A stretch of DNA of 64,000 nt from Saururus chinensis (Eukaryota; Streptophyta; Magnoliopsida; Piperales; Saururaceae), in assembly GCA_035235625.1 (NCBI GenBank), contig CP141145.1:5704001-5768000 (forward strand), in the 5' to 3' direction. The translations under genes were made by a program, and so were the position numbers. Of this stretch, positions 12,344 to 23,963 are shown piece by piece. The notes under the pieces are model-generated. The model saw only the letters and a program-made list of their open reading frames with translations, was not told the origin of the DNA and made no database searches. Positions within the stretch are counted from its first letter, which is position 1; each line of letters starts with the position of its first letter.

Positions 12344-12932
12344 TGCAGAGGGGGCATCTAGCTCATGGCAAAAAAGGAGGGGCAGTATTGTGCTACGGCG
12401 GTGACTCATCCATCTCCAGGCTAAGGCCGACAAGACTGGGTGGTCCAGAGGCCATCCGGCGTCCAACAGTAGTATGGTGGCTCAATATGATAAAACATGT
12501 AGAAAACATGGAAGGGCCGGGGGACACAGGGAGGAGAAAGGGAGGTCCCTAGCGGCTCTAGCTGGCACCACCATGATCATGGTGGGCGGGTAGGGCCAAA
12601 CCTAGTGGCAAATGATAGTTTTTTACTGTGGCAACTCACCAGAGAATTAAAACACAGTAAGGGGTATAACTTGGTTTTTGTGGATGAGCATATTAGAGGA
12701 GCAGAGGAGAGGAGTGGGTGGAAAGGAGGAACAATGTGCCGGGCTATGTGGAGATGGCAGCCTTGCTGCACCGGGCCGAAGCTAACCAGACAGAGGCTGG
12801 CCAATCAGACGAAGGTGGGCCGACGGGCACCGACCATGCCATCACAGTCAGAATACTGAAGAGGGGGAGAAATGGCTATGCAGCAAAGGAGAGGAGCAGG
12901 GCAGGAGTAGGAGGCAGAGCCGGGCTAGGTGG
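12344..12932. other. GC-richer non-coding sequence, left half of gypsy insertion site
   Basis: This stretch is clearly more GC-rich than its surroundings. It continues in composition across the chromovirus at 12938-18392 into 18398-18850, so the two flanks probably formed one older repeat split by that insertion. Several short overlapping frames exist on both strands without recognisable domains. Confidence 0.4.
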
Positions 12933-12937
12933 TGTGG
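12933..12937. repeat. Target site duplication (TGTGG), left copy
   Basis: TGTGG directly precedes the left LTR and is repeated exactly at 18393-18397 after the right LTR. It is the 5-bp duplication expected of LTR-retrotransposon integrase. Confidence 0.9.
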
Positions 12938-13310
12938 TGTTGTGCCCGATGCAGGCCCAACCGGTACCTAGGAGTGCTACGCAGTGAAAGGAGAGAATTG
13001 GAGAAGAAGGGGAAGAAGCTGAGATCAATATTATGCACAACCCTCAAAAGCAACAGGGGTCAACCCATATAGGGAACGACCAGTTCCCTAGGGAGTCGCG
13101 CCAACCCAACCCAGGCCGGCCCACTTCCCTAGGGACACATGACAGTCAGTGGTTCGGCTAACCCGGGCCACTGACTGAACCAACCCAAAATACATCTAAA
13201 TATCCATTATACTAACTATTACAATAGCAAATCATACGGAAATAATAAAGTAAGTCTAAGCAACTAGTAAGCACTGGTCGAGTCTGGTCATCTGGTCATC
13301 GTGCACAACA
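12938..13310 (-). repeat. 3' LTR of the chromovirus
   Basis: 373 bp, TG...CA ends, about 97% identical to the LTR at 18020-18392. On the minus strand it is preceded by a short purine-rich tract (GGTGGAG, about 13318-13312) that probably served as polypurine tract. Confidence 0.9.
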
Positions 13311-14650
13311 CTCCACCATGCTTCCGCTATTCGCCTTGTCCTCAAGGCGACCAATCGGGAAAGCGGGCGAGAAAGTCATCTTCAGGCATCCACGTGGCAT
13401 CCTCCAGAGGCTGACCCTGCCAAGACAGCAAAACCTCAGTGATAATACGGCCGGAGTGGTGAACCCGACGCTTCTGGAGAACAGCGGCGGGGACAGGAGC
13501 AGCGGACACAGGCAGCCCCATCAAAGGAGGAGGAGGAGCGGTGCGTGCCACTGCAGCATCACCCACAAAATGTCGTAGACGAGAGACATGAAACACCGGA
13601 TGAACTAAAGAATCAGGAGGAAGAGTAAGGCGGTAGGCCACCTGTCCAATACGCTCCTCAATAACATACAGGCCATGAAAGCGGGGGGCCAGCTTGGAGT
13701 GCACCGGCTGAAACAGAGAGGTCTGACGCTGGGGAAGAACCGAGACATAGACCAAATCACCAACATCAAATTCCTGATCCGTATGATGACGATCATAAAC
13801 CTGCTTCATCCTATTCTGGGCAGCCGATAGACTCTCCTTTAGCTGGCGTAAGACCTCATCCTGCATCTGCAACATATAATCCACCTCGGCAACAGAGGAG
13901 CGACTCGGCACATAAGATAAGATAGTCGGCGGTGGCCGCCCATAAAGCACCTCAAACGGGGTGAACCCAGCACGCATATGATAAGCCGTATTATAAGACC
14001 ACTCAGCCCAGGGAAGGAGTTGAAGCCATTTGCGGGGCTGCATCATGGTGAAACAACTAAGGTATTGTTCCAAGCAACGATTAACCACCTCCGTTTGGCC
14101 ATCGGTCTGAGGATGATAAGCGGTGCTCATATGTAAAGAAGACCCCTGTAAGAGAAAAAACTCCTGCCAAAACTGTGAGAGAAATACCCGGTCCCGGTCA
14201 GAGACAATAGTGCGCGGCATACCATGCAAGCGCGCCACCTCAAGAACAAAGAGCTCAGCATCCATCTTCACAGTGAAGGGATGGCCAAGCGCGCAAAAAT
14301 GGGCATACTTCGACAATCTATCCACTACAACCATGATGACGGACTTACCCTGCACGACCGGTAAAGCCTCCATGAAATCCATCGAAATGTCGTCCCAAAC
14401 CTTCTATGGAATAGGTAGTGGATGTAGCAACCCGGTTGGGAAGGTGGTCGTGGCTTTCGCCCGCTGACAAACATCGCAAGTTGCGACATAATCATGGACG
14501 ACACGACGAACACCCCTCTATAAGAAACTCTTGGCTCACCCGCTTATATGTACGGAAGGACCCCTCGTGACCAGCCACCGGAGTGTCATGGAAATGTGAA
14601 ATGATACAGCTGCGGAAATCAGAAACCTCCGGAACCCACAATCGGTCTTT
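13311..14650 (-). pseudogene. Chromovirus integrase region with chromodomain
   Basis: The long frame at 14382-13342 carries the integrase core: VVDRLSKYAHF with the first Asp, IVSDRDRVF with the second Asp, and HPQTDGQTEVVNR with the catalytic Glu. It is followed by a GPY/F-like segment (HPVFHVSRLRHFVG) and a C-terminal stretch with LLSWQGQPLEDATW, as in chromodomains that guide chromovirus integration. The N-terminal zinc region (HFHDTPVAGHEG, then CDVCQRAKA) lies at about 14600-14455 and is separated by stops near 14650 and 14405 and a frame change near 14520. The core reads cleanly, but the polyprotein is interrupted. Confidence 0.85.
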
Positions 14651-16446
14651 CTAGAAGAGAAGACCATCCCGCCACACAAAGAAAGGCCGGGCTGCTGGAT
14701 CGGCCTGAATGGCGTCAATAACTCCCTGCGTCCATGAATCCAAACCATATGCTCGCTGGAGCTCCTCAATAAATGGGCAAGAAAGGGTGGAGAGGGTGTA
14801 GCAGGAACCGGGGACTGGACTACGAGAGAGCGCATCAGCAACGATATTGTCGGACCCCTTCTTGTACACTAACTCATAGTCATAGCCAAGCAACTTACTC
14901 ACCCACCTCTGCTGAGCCGGAGTAGACACACACTGATCTAAAAAATATTTCAGCGGCTGATGATCGGTGCGAATCAAAAAACGACGGCCCAACAGATATG
15001 GGCGCCATTTGGTAACGGCGAGAATGATAGCCAACATTTCCTTCTCATATACTGACATAGACAAGGAACGACCAGCGAGTGCTTTGCTGAAATAAGCTAG
15101 GGGCCGGTCATCCTGCAAGAGGACAGCACCCAATCCTTTCTCCGACGCATCCGTCTCCACCACAAACGGCCGACTAAAATCTGGTAAGAGCAAGACCGGG
15201 GCAGACGCCATGGCCTGCTTTAACTCATCGAAGGCTGTTTGGGCCACTGGCGACCATAAGAACGCCCCCTTCTTCAACATTTTTGTAAGAGGATGAGCCA
15301 ATTCGCCATACCACTGGATAAACAGACGATAATAGCCGGTAAGACCAAGGAAACCCCTCACCGCCCGGACACATGTTGGGGTCAGCCATGAGAGCATAGC
15401 GGCCACTTTGGCTGGGTCAGTAGCAACACCGTTCTGAGAAATAATGTGACCCAAATACTCCACCTGCGGGCTGCCAAATGAACACTTCAAACGCTTCAGA
15501 AATAAGGAATTAGCATGCAATATAGAGAAAACCGACCTGAGATGAGTCAAGTGTTCTTCCCACGACTGGCTATATACCAGAATATCGTCAAAGAAGACCA
15601 ATATGTGCCGACGAAGAAAAGGCCGAAAAATATCATTCATAAGGGACTGGAAAATGGAGGGGGCATTGGTCAAACCAAAAGGCATGACCAAGAACTTGAA
15701 ATGGCCATCGTGAGTCCGAAATGCTGTCTTGTGTACATTAGAGGGCTGCACACGAATCTGGTGATACCGGAATGAAGATCAAGCTTACTAAAGACGATGG
15801 CACCTGTCAATTCATCCAACAATTCTTCAATCACAGGGATGGGGTACTTATCTTTGACAGTGATGGCGTTCAGAGCACGGTAATCCACACAAAACCGCCA
15901 CAATCCATCTTTCTTGTGAACCAACAGCACAGGAGATGAATAAGAGCTCGTGCTAGGACAAATGATGCCGGACTGTAGCATGTCCGCGACCAACCATTCA
16001 ATCTTAGACTTCTGGATGTGAGGATAATGGTATGGGCGGACATTGGCTGGTGCCGCCCCTAGAAGAATGGAAATTCGGTGGTCATAAGGCCGGATGGGAG
16101 GCAGCCCTTGCGGCTCAGCAAATAAGTAGTCATGTTCTGTCAAGAGCACCTGCAAATCAGAGGGAATCCGATCCTGTGGGACGCCCATAATAGCCCACTG
16201 CTGCAAAAGAATACCCTGAGGGGCAAACCTGAAGAAGGAGCCCATGTCCTGGGCCGAAAGAAGAGTGCCAAGCCGTGACCCCTCCAACCGAACCTGTTGT
16301 CCCTGGTGCTCGAATTCCATCACCATATCCCGAAAATTCCACACCACATCACCTAATTCCTGCAGCCACTGTACTCCCAAAACGACATTCACCCCTTTTG
16401 TGGGCAACAAGAAAAGGTCGGTGACAAATACGGTACCCTGAATCAA
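14651..16446 (-). pseudogene. Chromovirus reverse transcriptase and RNase H, frameshifted
   Basis: Reverse transcriptase starts in the frame ending at 15670 (VRPYHYPHIQKSKIE, VLLVHKKDGLWRFCVDYRAL, FSKLDLHSG). It then shifts frame near 15770 and continues from 15751 with VMPFGLTNAPSIFQ and the catalytic FFDDILVYS. RNase H follows (FVVETDASEKGLGAVL and RTDHQPLKYFLD) and reads to a stop near 14651. All catalytic aspartates are present, so the loss is by frameshift and stops, not by loss of the active site. Confidence 0.88.
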
Positions 16447-17990
16447 GAGAGCAATCTAAGCGCACACACCGGTACTCCAAAGATGCTTACCATCACCAAT
16501 CAATACATCGAACGGTTTCGAGTCCAACACCACACATCCGAGACGATGAGCTACCTTGTCATTAATAAAATTATGGGTGGAACCACTGTCGATCAAGATA
16601 GTTACTTGTTCCCACTTCAGGAATCCCCGCACCCGCATAGTGCGCAGAGTGAAAGTGCCAGTGAATGCATGAACTGAAATCTCAGGCAGCGCGTCCTTGG
16701 CTACGAATGATGTAGCATCGGCCTTGCTATCTTCCTCGTCGTTGACCTCCTCCACGAGCAAGCTGACCTTAACCGCACAGCGATGTCCAGGCATGAATTT
16801 TTCATCACAACGAAAGCACAACCCCTTGGCCCGGCGCTCGTTCATCTGGGCAGGCGTGAGGTGACGAACAATGGGAGTGGTTGCGGCAGCCGGTTGGCCT
16901 AGGCGGCCAGTGGTCGGACTGCCAGAAGAAGTCGCCATAGGAGTAGAGCTTAGTCTAGGCCGGGGTGGAGGTCCCAAGCGCCCGCCCTTGCGCTGACGGG
17001 CCAGCTTTTCCTCTTCAATACGTGCATGTCGCACCACATCCCGCATGCTTGTTCAAGGGAAGTGATGCATCTCCTCTGAAATTTCTGGTTTCAACCCTCG
17101 CTTGAACGTACCCACCAAGGTGGCCATCGGCCATTCTGGCAGTTTGTTGGCGATCTTCATGAATTCGGTATAATAGGGTCGCACAGTAGTGGTCTGGCGC
17201 AGGGCGGACAACGTCTCATTAAAATCCTGAAATTCATTTGGGCCGAACTGTGTGCAGATTTCATCAGAGAATGCTGCCCAAGTAGGATAGCGTACCTCTT
17301 TCTCAAATATCTGGAACCAAACCGATGCATCGCCATCCAAATGAAAGGCTGCTATGCACAGACGCTCTGCCTCAGAGTGCATGCCTTGATAGGAGAAGAA
17401 CTTCTCTGCTTTGTACAACCATTCCACCAGGTCATCATCCCCATTATAGCGAGGGAACTACAAATGAGCAAGACAAGGTTCAGCCCCCCCATGGGCTCTG
17501 CCGCGATGCTCCGGATAATCATCCCAATCATCCTCTGCGTCCAGAAACTGGTTGGGGGCGGGTGGCACCATCTGGGCATTATCTCGAACACCTGGTGTGC
17601 CTCGCATGTCCCAGGCCTGGCGGCGCCCCTCTAGGGCTGGAATTCCAGGAGGAAAGCGCGCTGGGCCAGGGACTCGTGTGCCGACTTCCACGGGCGTCGG
17701 AGGGCCAGGGAAGGCTGGCGTAGTAGTTTGGGACGGGCCGCCCTTCTCCATGACCACAGGAGGCGGCCCTGGCAGGATGGGCGTTGTGCGCCTCAGAGCT
17801 TCCCCCTTGACCGTATTCGCCATGTGTGATGTCAGAACCTCCAGCGCTGCTATGATTTTGTCGAGTTTAGCATCGCTGGCTATAGCAGGAGGATGTCTCT
17901 CGGGCTGTCCGCAGAAGCAGGCGTTGACGATGGTACCTCCTTCTCTGGCTGAACCTCCGGAACAGCAGTGGATTGCTTTCCTTGAGCCAT
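16447..17990 (-). pseudogene. Chromovirus gag and aspartic protease, interrupted
   Basis: The probable gag start is the minus-strand ATG at 17990 (MAQGKQSTAV), chosen because the related fragment at 53906-55094 begins gag with the same residues. Capsid-like sequence follows (YKAEKFFSYQGMHSEAERL, WPMATLVGTFKRGLKPEI), then a zinc knuckle CFRCDEKFMPGHRC and the protease motif ILIDSGSTHNF. A frame change lies near 17900, with stops near 17457, 17050 and 16452. The protease aspartate is intact. Confidence 0.82.
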
Positions 17991-18007
17991 GTCTGAGAAT
18001 CGTAATG

Positions 18008-18019
18008 CTCCGATACCAA
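18008..18019 (-). promoter_or_regulatory. Primer binding site, initiator tRNA-Met
   Basis: Immediately inside the 5' LTR the minus strand reads TTGGTATCGGAGC. This matches the initiator tRNA-Met primer site TGGTATCAGAGC with one mismatch. Confidence 0.8.
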
Positions 18020-18392
18020 TGTTGTGCCCGATGCAGGCACAACCGGTACCTAGGAGTACTACGCAGTGAAAGGGGAGAATTGGAGAAGAAGGGGAAGAAG
18101 CTGAGATCAATATTCTACATAACCCTCAAAAGCAACAGGGGTCGACCCATATAGGGAACGACCAGTTCCCTAGGGAGTCATGCCAACCCAACCCAGGCCG
18201 GCCCACTTCCCTAGGGACACATGACAGTCAGTGGTTCGGCTAACCCGGGCCACTGACTGAACCAACCCAAAATACATCTAAATATCCATTATACTAACTG
18301 TTACAATAGCAAATCGTACGGAAATAATAAAGTAAGTCTAAGCAACTAGTAAGCACTGGTCGAGTCTGGTCATCTGGTCATCGTGCACAACA
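18020..18392 (-). repeat. 5' LTR of the chromovirus
   Basis: 373 bp. Counted by eye it differs from 12938-13310 at 11 positions with no indel. The first and last eight bases are a perfect inverted pair (TGTTGTGC/GCACAACA). The right flank repeats TGTGG at 18393-18397. Confidence 0.92.
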
Positions 18393-18397
18393 TGTGG

Positions 18398-20130
18398 CTC
18401 CCTATTGTCACCAAACTAAGGCAGGCAAGACCTAGGCAGGCCACATCTAGCCACTGGCGGTGGTGGCAGAAGAAGAAACAAAGAAGGGGGAAGAACTACC
18501 AACCATGGAGAAACAAAGCTGAACAAGCTAGGGGGTCGGCGGTCTGGCCATCGCCAGACCAAATCCAACAAGGTGGAGGCGGGCCGAAGGCCACCGGTCA
18601 ATGTCGATGCCACTTTACACAGAGAACGGAAGAAGAGAAGGGGGAGTGGGGTGGATCTAGTAGAGTCAAAACTGTAGGGGGCATCGGCCAGCCTGGCCAA
18701 GGGCAGCAGCCTTGCTATCACCAGCCCAAGGCCGATCGAACCGAAGCTGGCCAAAGCCCACTACCCATCTCTGGTATGGCCTTAGCCTAAGATAGAGTGA
18801 GAGAGAAGAGAGGTTGGGGGGCTCACTGAGGCCCAATAGCCACAACTAGGCCCCACACCTGACTCTACATGTATAAATATCAGGTAAAATATGAAAAATT
18901 AAATACGCTGAAGCATCACATTTTTTTGCCAAAAAATAAGCAAAACATACCAAAAAAATCAAGGACATTGCAAAAAAATAAGTGAAAAGGCTAACTTTGG
19001 CTATTTATAGTATTTTGGGTAGGTGGGCCTCTTTGAGCCCACTTTAGAACCCAATAGGATTCTTTTACAAAATTTCATTGAAATAAACATGATTAAGCTT
19101 GAGGCCACTTGGCAACTAATGAAGGATGGTGACCAAGGAGCTTGCACCTGACAACGAGAAGGTTTGTGGGTCCTAGGGTGGGGCTCACTTCCTTAAAATA
19201 AGAAAATTTGTTAAAATTGTACTAAATTTTTGTAGTAAACTTGTGGTTTATTCTAAGTACTAATATTTTCCCCATGAGTACACCCACCTCATGGCTAGGA
19301 GAACCAGGTCCACCATGCCTCAGGCTTACTCCCGATGGGCCGGGCCTACCAAATTCTCCTAAAAAATTCAAAATAATTATATGAAAATTTCTAATTACCC
19401 CACACCATTAACAAAATAAAGACAAACAAAAATCTAAAATTTGTAGATCTGACAAGGCATGTGCAAGCATGATGGATGGCAAAAACAATTACTTTAAGTA
19501 GCGTTTGATGTGGATGGTTAGATTTGTGGGTGCATTTATGACTGGACACATAAGCAAAGGGCTCGTACAGATGGCTGGCTAAGTGTGCACATAAAAAGAC
19601 TTTGTTGATTGAAGGTTGGTAAGGATCCTAGCATGACTAGGCATGTGGGCTGAAGCCCAATGCAAGCGAGAAACCTGTAAGGCAATGATTGCATTCAAAT
19701 GGCTGCTTATGCAAATGGTTGCTTAAAAGGGTAGAATCCTAGTGGCACTTGAACTCTATGCAAGAGGTGGATGTACATTGCATTTTTCTGAGGTAAGAGG
19801 CATGAGAAGAACTTCAAGATTATGCAACAACCAAAGGCTACTGGACAAGGCAAGACTCTACAAGGAAAGGGAAAGTTAAATTCTAGCAAGGTTGGGACTC
19901 TAGATAGGGGTCTTGGGTGGGTTTTGAGCAAGTTGGCATGTTGTATTCCGGTTAGGAGTCTTGTAAACCAACTTTGTAAAGTGTTAGCCTTGTTCTAGTA
20001 GTACAAGGCTTTGGCAAGACCTTATTCCCATTATAAAGGGGCGTTTGGCTGACGAGGGGTAGCAAATCAGTTCAGGTTTGAGAGTTGTGGGACAAGTTGA
20101 GCAAAGGTCTGATTCATAGGCAGGAGTGCA
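18398..20130. other. Non-coding; GC-rich repeat remnant then probable LTR-like sequence
   Basis: 18398-18850 is the right half of the GC-richer sequence split by the chromovirus. From about 19500 the composition changes. A TATAAAGGGG box at 20034-20043 after a long non-coding stretch hints at an LTR promoter, but I could not find LTR ends. No supported coding sequence. Confidence 0.35.
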
Positions 20131-20132
20131 TG

Positions 20133-20307
20133 TAGGGGCAGAGCCACATATTGGGTTCAAGGTGGACAGTCATCCCCCCCTTAAAAAAAAAAACTTTGCC
20201 CCTCCCCCCTTTAACTTTCCTCTCTAAGCGGTATACTATATGTCTTATATATATTTTTTATTCATACTTGCCCCTCCTCACCTGAAGTCCTAGCTCTACC
20301 CGTGAGT
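20133..20307. mobile_element. Small MITE-like element, boundaries uncertain
   Basis: The left end reads GGGGCAGAGCCACA and the right end, reverse complemented, reads CGGGTAGAGCTAGG, an imperfect terminal inverted repeat of about 14 bp. It separates two similar flanks (AGTGCATGTA before, AGTGCATAGT shortly after the end), which may be a diverged target duplication. No coding potential. It could be a small Mutator-like MITE, but the superfamily is not established. Confidence 0.35.
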
Positions 20308-20350
20308 ACAAGTGCATAGTTGTTACTTGGGTTAGAGGCAAGGTTCAGCA

Positions 20351-20827
20351 CTTTGACCATTGTAAGTGAGCAAGAAATATTTGGAACCTCTTTTTTCTAA
20401 AATGTGGTTTGCTAAAATTGGGTGAAAGCTGAATGAGTTACCTGTTGATTGCAGAGTCCGTCAAAGAGGCATATTCATAGAAAAAATTTATCCCCATAAC
20501 ACCTACCATGAAATTCATGTGATTTATTACATAATATATTGTGTACCTCGTCTACATTAGTACATAGTATAGCCAAAAAGAAATCTAAAAAAGGGTGCAT
20601 AGAATTTGCATCCATATGGGTAACTCATTCAGCTTTCACCCAATTTTTGCAAACCACATTTTAGGAAAAAGAGGTTCTAAACCTTTATTTCTTGCCTAAT
20701 TACAATAGTCAAAGCCAAATTCATGTGATTTACTACGTAACGTATTGTGTACCTCATCTACATTACATTAGTACATAGCATAGCCAAAAAAACTCAAAAA
20801 AGGTGCATGAAATTTGCATCCATATAT
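20351..20827. repeat. Inverted repeat interleaved with a direct repeat
   Basis: The arm 20351-20442 is complementary to 20619-20714, including GGGTGAAAGCTGAATGAGTT with one terminal difference from its partner. The 176-bp spacer (20443-20618) contains a roughly 105-bp block at 20511-20615 that recurs in direct orientation at 20716-20827 (TTCATGTGATTTAYTAC, TACATAGYATAGCC, TTTGCATCCATAT). The order is arm, block, inverted arm, block. The transcript would form a hairpin. No target duplication was identified. Confidence 0.75.
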
Positions 20828-20952
20828 TTAAAAAAAATACTTCAACCACATCAAACTTCACAAATGATAAAGTTAATTCACCGAGAGTGAACCCACTAAT
20901 CAATAATATTTGCACGATGATATACTATATTATGTGTTGCATTACTTTTTTA

Positions 20953-21168
20953 TTCTCTCTGTTCTATATTAATAGCTATGTTTGAAAAAAATAATAAGTT
21001 TTATTAACTAGTAAAACCCACTTTTCTTTCCCCAAGAGAGGGGAAAATAACTTTATAATTTATAAAACTCTTTTTTTTAAGTATTAAATTATTTTAATTT
21101 AACAAAACGATGGTATTAATATGAAACAAATTTTTTTGCCTAAGAGATATTAATTTAAGACAGGAGGA
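20953..21168. mobile_element. Stowaway-like MITE
   Basis: The left end is TTCTCTCTGTTCTATATTAA and the reverse-complemented right end is TCCTCCTGTCTTAAATTAAT, flanked on both sides by TA. These are the terminal motif and TA target of Stowaway (Tc1/mariner-type) MITEs. Length 216 bp, AT-rich, no reading frame. Confidence 0.6.
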
Positions 21169-21797
21169 TATTATACTATAAAAAGGATTTAACTATTGCA
21201 GTTTTCGTAACGGTAAAAAATCTAAAATTTAAATGGCATCAAAGTTAAAAACATGGAGAAATAATACACATTTTGAAAGGGAAATGATAAATGCATCAAA
21301 CACAGACAATCCATTCTAAAAACGAGGAATCTTCGAAGGCCCGTATCTTACTGTGCTAATACACACACAAAATCTTGTCTTCTACCATCCCTTTTTACAG
21401 TTGTTTACTTGGTTTGGGAGTATTTGTTTATAATAATTACTCAATTTTCTTGTTGAAATGTTGGCACTGTAATGGCAAGGGTTGAGCATGAAGATAGATT
21501 AGGGGCTTAGATACTAGGATAGTGTCCGTGAAGAATGGACCGGCGGTGGATTTCAAAGTTTAGATTCTCAATGGAGAATGTGTGCTTTTTCTCTAATGGT
21601 TGCTGCCCAAGTTCTTATGCATGGTTTCGTTGCTTTCTAGTCAAACCATATTTTTTGAGCTGCCAAGGCGCATAGCGCCAAGCAATTCCATTTTCATCAA
21701 TGAACTCTGTTGTCAAAGGTACGATGCGTATTGTTTGCCGGTTTTTTGTAATTTACTGAATCAAGAAACTCTCAAGTTTTACTGTTTGCATTGACAG
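21169..21797. other. Region upstream of the PPR gene
   Basis: Presumed promoter and 5' leader of the PPR gene. The sequence before 21798 (pyrimidine-rich, ending TTTGCATTGACAG) looks like a 3' splice site, so a short 5' exon carrying the start codon may lie here. I cannot place it with confidence. Confidence 0.4.
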
Positions 21798-23842
21798 AGA
21801 GACAAAGAATTGCAAAGCTACTGAGGAACTGCTCAAGAAACAGTATGCTGGATCTAGGAATCCTGTTGCATGCTGCTTCCATAAAGATGGGTTTTGAGTA
21901 TGATTTGATAATTAGCAACGACCTTATAGACATGTATGGAAAATGTGGCAAGGTGGATTTTTCTCAGTTGATTTTCCACAGATTGCCAGAGAAGAATGTT
22001 GTCACATGGACGTCTCTGATGGGGGGGTACTTGTTGACGGGTAAACCAAATGAATCACTCAAACTTTTGTGTCAAATGGTGTCATCTGGAACTAAACCAA
22101 ATGAGTTCACCTATTCTACTAATTTAAAAGCTTGTGGGTATCAGGGGATCCTGGAATTTGGTATGCAAATTCATGTTTTGTGTATTAAAACTGGGTTCGA
22201 GATGTATGTGGTCGTGGGCAATTCAATTACTGATATGTACTTCAAAAATAAGAGAATTCAGGATGCCCGACAGATGTTTGAGACAATGCCTGACAGGAAT
22301 ATCATAAGTTGGAATGCGATGATTATTGGCTATACTCATGGAGGAGAATGCAGAACCTCATTGAGGCTATTTAAGAAGATGTTGGAATTTGGTGAGGATC
22401 CTGACGAGTTCACTTATTCTGGCATAGTAAAAGCATGTAGTAGTTTAGGAGCAGTCAAAGAAGGAAGACAAATCCATGCTTTCTTAATCACCACTGGCTC
22501 TTTTCCTTCAGATGGAACAGTTACTGCAAGTTCTCTTGTGGATCTCTATGCGAAATGTGGTTATCTAGTTGAAGCTCGGAAAGTGTTTGATTGGGTTTTT
22601 CAGAAAAACGTAATCTCCTGGACCACAATGATAGTAGGTTATGCCCAAGAAGGAAACCTACTAGAAACTGTGGATTTGTTTTGCCAGCTCAGGAAAACTG
22701 GAATTCCCATAGATGGGTTTGTTCTATCTGCTGTGAATGGCTTATTGGCTGATTTTGCTCTTCTGGAGCAAGGGAAACAAATCCATTGCTACACTATCAA
22801 AGCTCCCTCCAGTTTTGATGTTTCTGTTGCAAATTCAATTGTTGATATGTACATAAATTGTGGAATAATAAAAGATGCAGAGCGGAGATTCGAGGAAATA
22901 AACAACAAAACCGTTGTTTCATGGACTGTTATGATAACAGGGTATGGTAAGTATGGAAATGGAAGGGGGGCAATTTCTCTTTTCGAACAAATGCTGTCAG
23001 AGAATATTGAACCAGATGAAGTGACATACTTAGCTGTACTATCGGCTTGTAGTCATGCTGGACTAGTAGCAGAAAGTCAAAAGTATTTCTCGAAAATGTG
23101 TCAAAGTGATTTCTTAAAGCTGAAGGTAGTCCATTATGCTTGCATGATAGACAGTCTCGCCCGTGCTGGTCAACTAGAAGACGCAAAAAATCTTATAGAG
23201 AGTATGCCGTTGAAGGCCAACATGGGCATTTGGCAGACTTTGCTAGGGGCCTGCAAAATTCATCAAGATTTGAAATTAGCTAGTGAAATAGGAGAACGTC
23301 TATTGCAATTAGACAGTGAGAACCCAGTGAATTATGTGATGATGTCTAACATCTATGCAGAGGCAGGTGAATGGGGCCATTGTCATAGGGTGAGAGACAT
23401 CATGAAGATGAAGGGGCTGAAGAAAGATGCAGGGAAGAGTTGGATTGAGATTGATAAGCAAGTGCACTTCTTCTATGGTGGAGATGATCTACACCCACTT
23501 ACAGTTGAAATTCATATAGTTTTGAAGGAGATAGAAAGGAGAATGAAAGAAGAGACGAGTTATTCTTTTAGGACTAATATTGTTATGCATGATGTAGAAG
23601 ATGAGTCAAGGGAGGATAGCTTGAGAATGCACAGTGAGAGGTTAGCTGTAGGGTTGGCTATATTGCAAAGTGGTTATGAGGGGAAGATGATTAGGGTCTT
23701 TAAGAATTTGAGGATTTGTAGGGATTGTCATGAGTTTTTTAAGGGTCTATCGTTGATTGTGAAGCGGGTTATATTGGTTAGAGATGCTAACAGGTTTCAT
23801 ATTTTTGAGAATGGAACTTGCTCTTGTAAAGATTACTGGTGA
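21798..23842 (+). CDS. PPR protein, PLS class with E and DYW domains (RNA editing factor)
   Basis: An uninterrupted frame of about 680 codons ends at TGA 23840-23842. It shows repeated PPR motifs (ISNDLIDMYGKCGKVDFSQ, VTWTSLMGGYLLTGKPNESL, ISWNAMIIGYTHGGE), an E region (NPVNYVMMSNIYAEAGEWG ... GKSWIEID) and a C-terminal DYW domain. Counting from the codon at 21791, zinc and catalytic positions are His614, Glu616, Cys643 and Cys646, then Cys677 and Cys679 before the final DYW. DYW PPR proteins perform C-to-U editing in plastids or mitochondria. The overall sequence resembles the Arabidopsis At3g15130 family (recognition, not a search). The start is unresolved: an in-frame stop at 21749 precedes the homologous N-terminus and the first in-frame ATG is at 21845. 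A 5' exon joined at 21798 is plausible. Confidence 0.93.
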
Positions 23843-23963
23843 TTTTTTGACACGTAAACTTTCCAGTTGGTATGTTTTTTGTCCTCCCTTTTTACCTAAA
23901 TATGTTTTTGTTGTCTATTTGTCCTTCTTTTTATATTTACTTTATGGCTACTTATTAATATAT

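Larger units (their letters stand above)
12938..18392 (-). mobile_element. Full-length Ty3/gypsy chromovirus (Reina-like), decayed
   Basis: The element is 5,455 bp with two 373-bp LTRs (12938-13310 and 18020-18392) that begin TGTTGTGC and end GCACAACA, flanked by TGTGG on both sides. Order on the minus strand is 5' LTR, primer site, gag with zinc knuckle, protease, reverse transcriptase, RNase H, integrase with a chromodomain-like C-terminus, 3' LTR. Short LTRs, small size and the CFRCDEKFMPGHRC knuckle fit the Reina lineage of plant chromoviruses (inference). Several stops and frameshifts make it non-autonomous. By eye, 11 of 373 LTR positions differ, so insertion is relatively recent. It sits inside older GC-richer repeat DNA. 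Confidence 0.9.

Noticed and set aside
12343..12987. Overlapping frames of 69-89 codons near the chromovirus
   Set aside because: GC-rich repeat DNA with frames on both strands and no domain; partly runs into the LTR.
13318..18154. Plus-strand frames across the chromovirus
   Set aside because: Antisense shadows of the minus-strand gag-pol.
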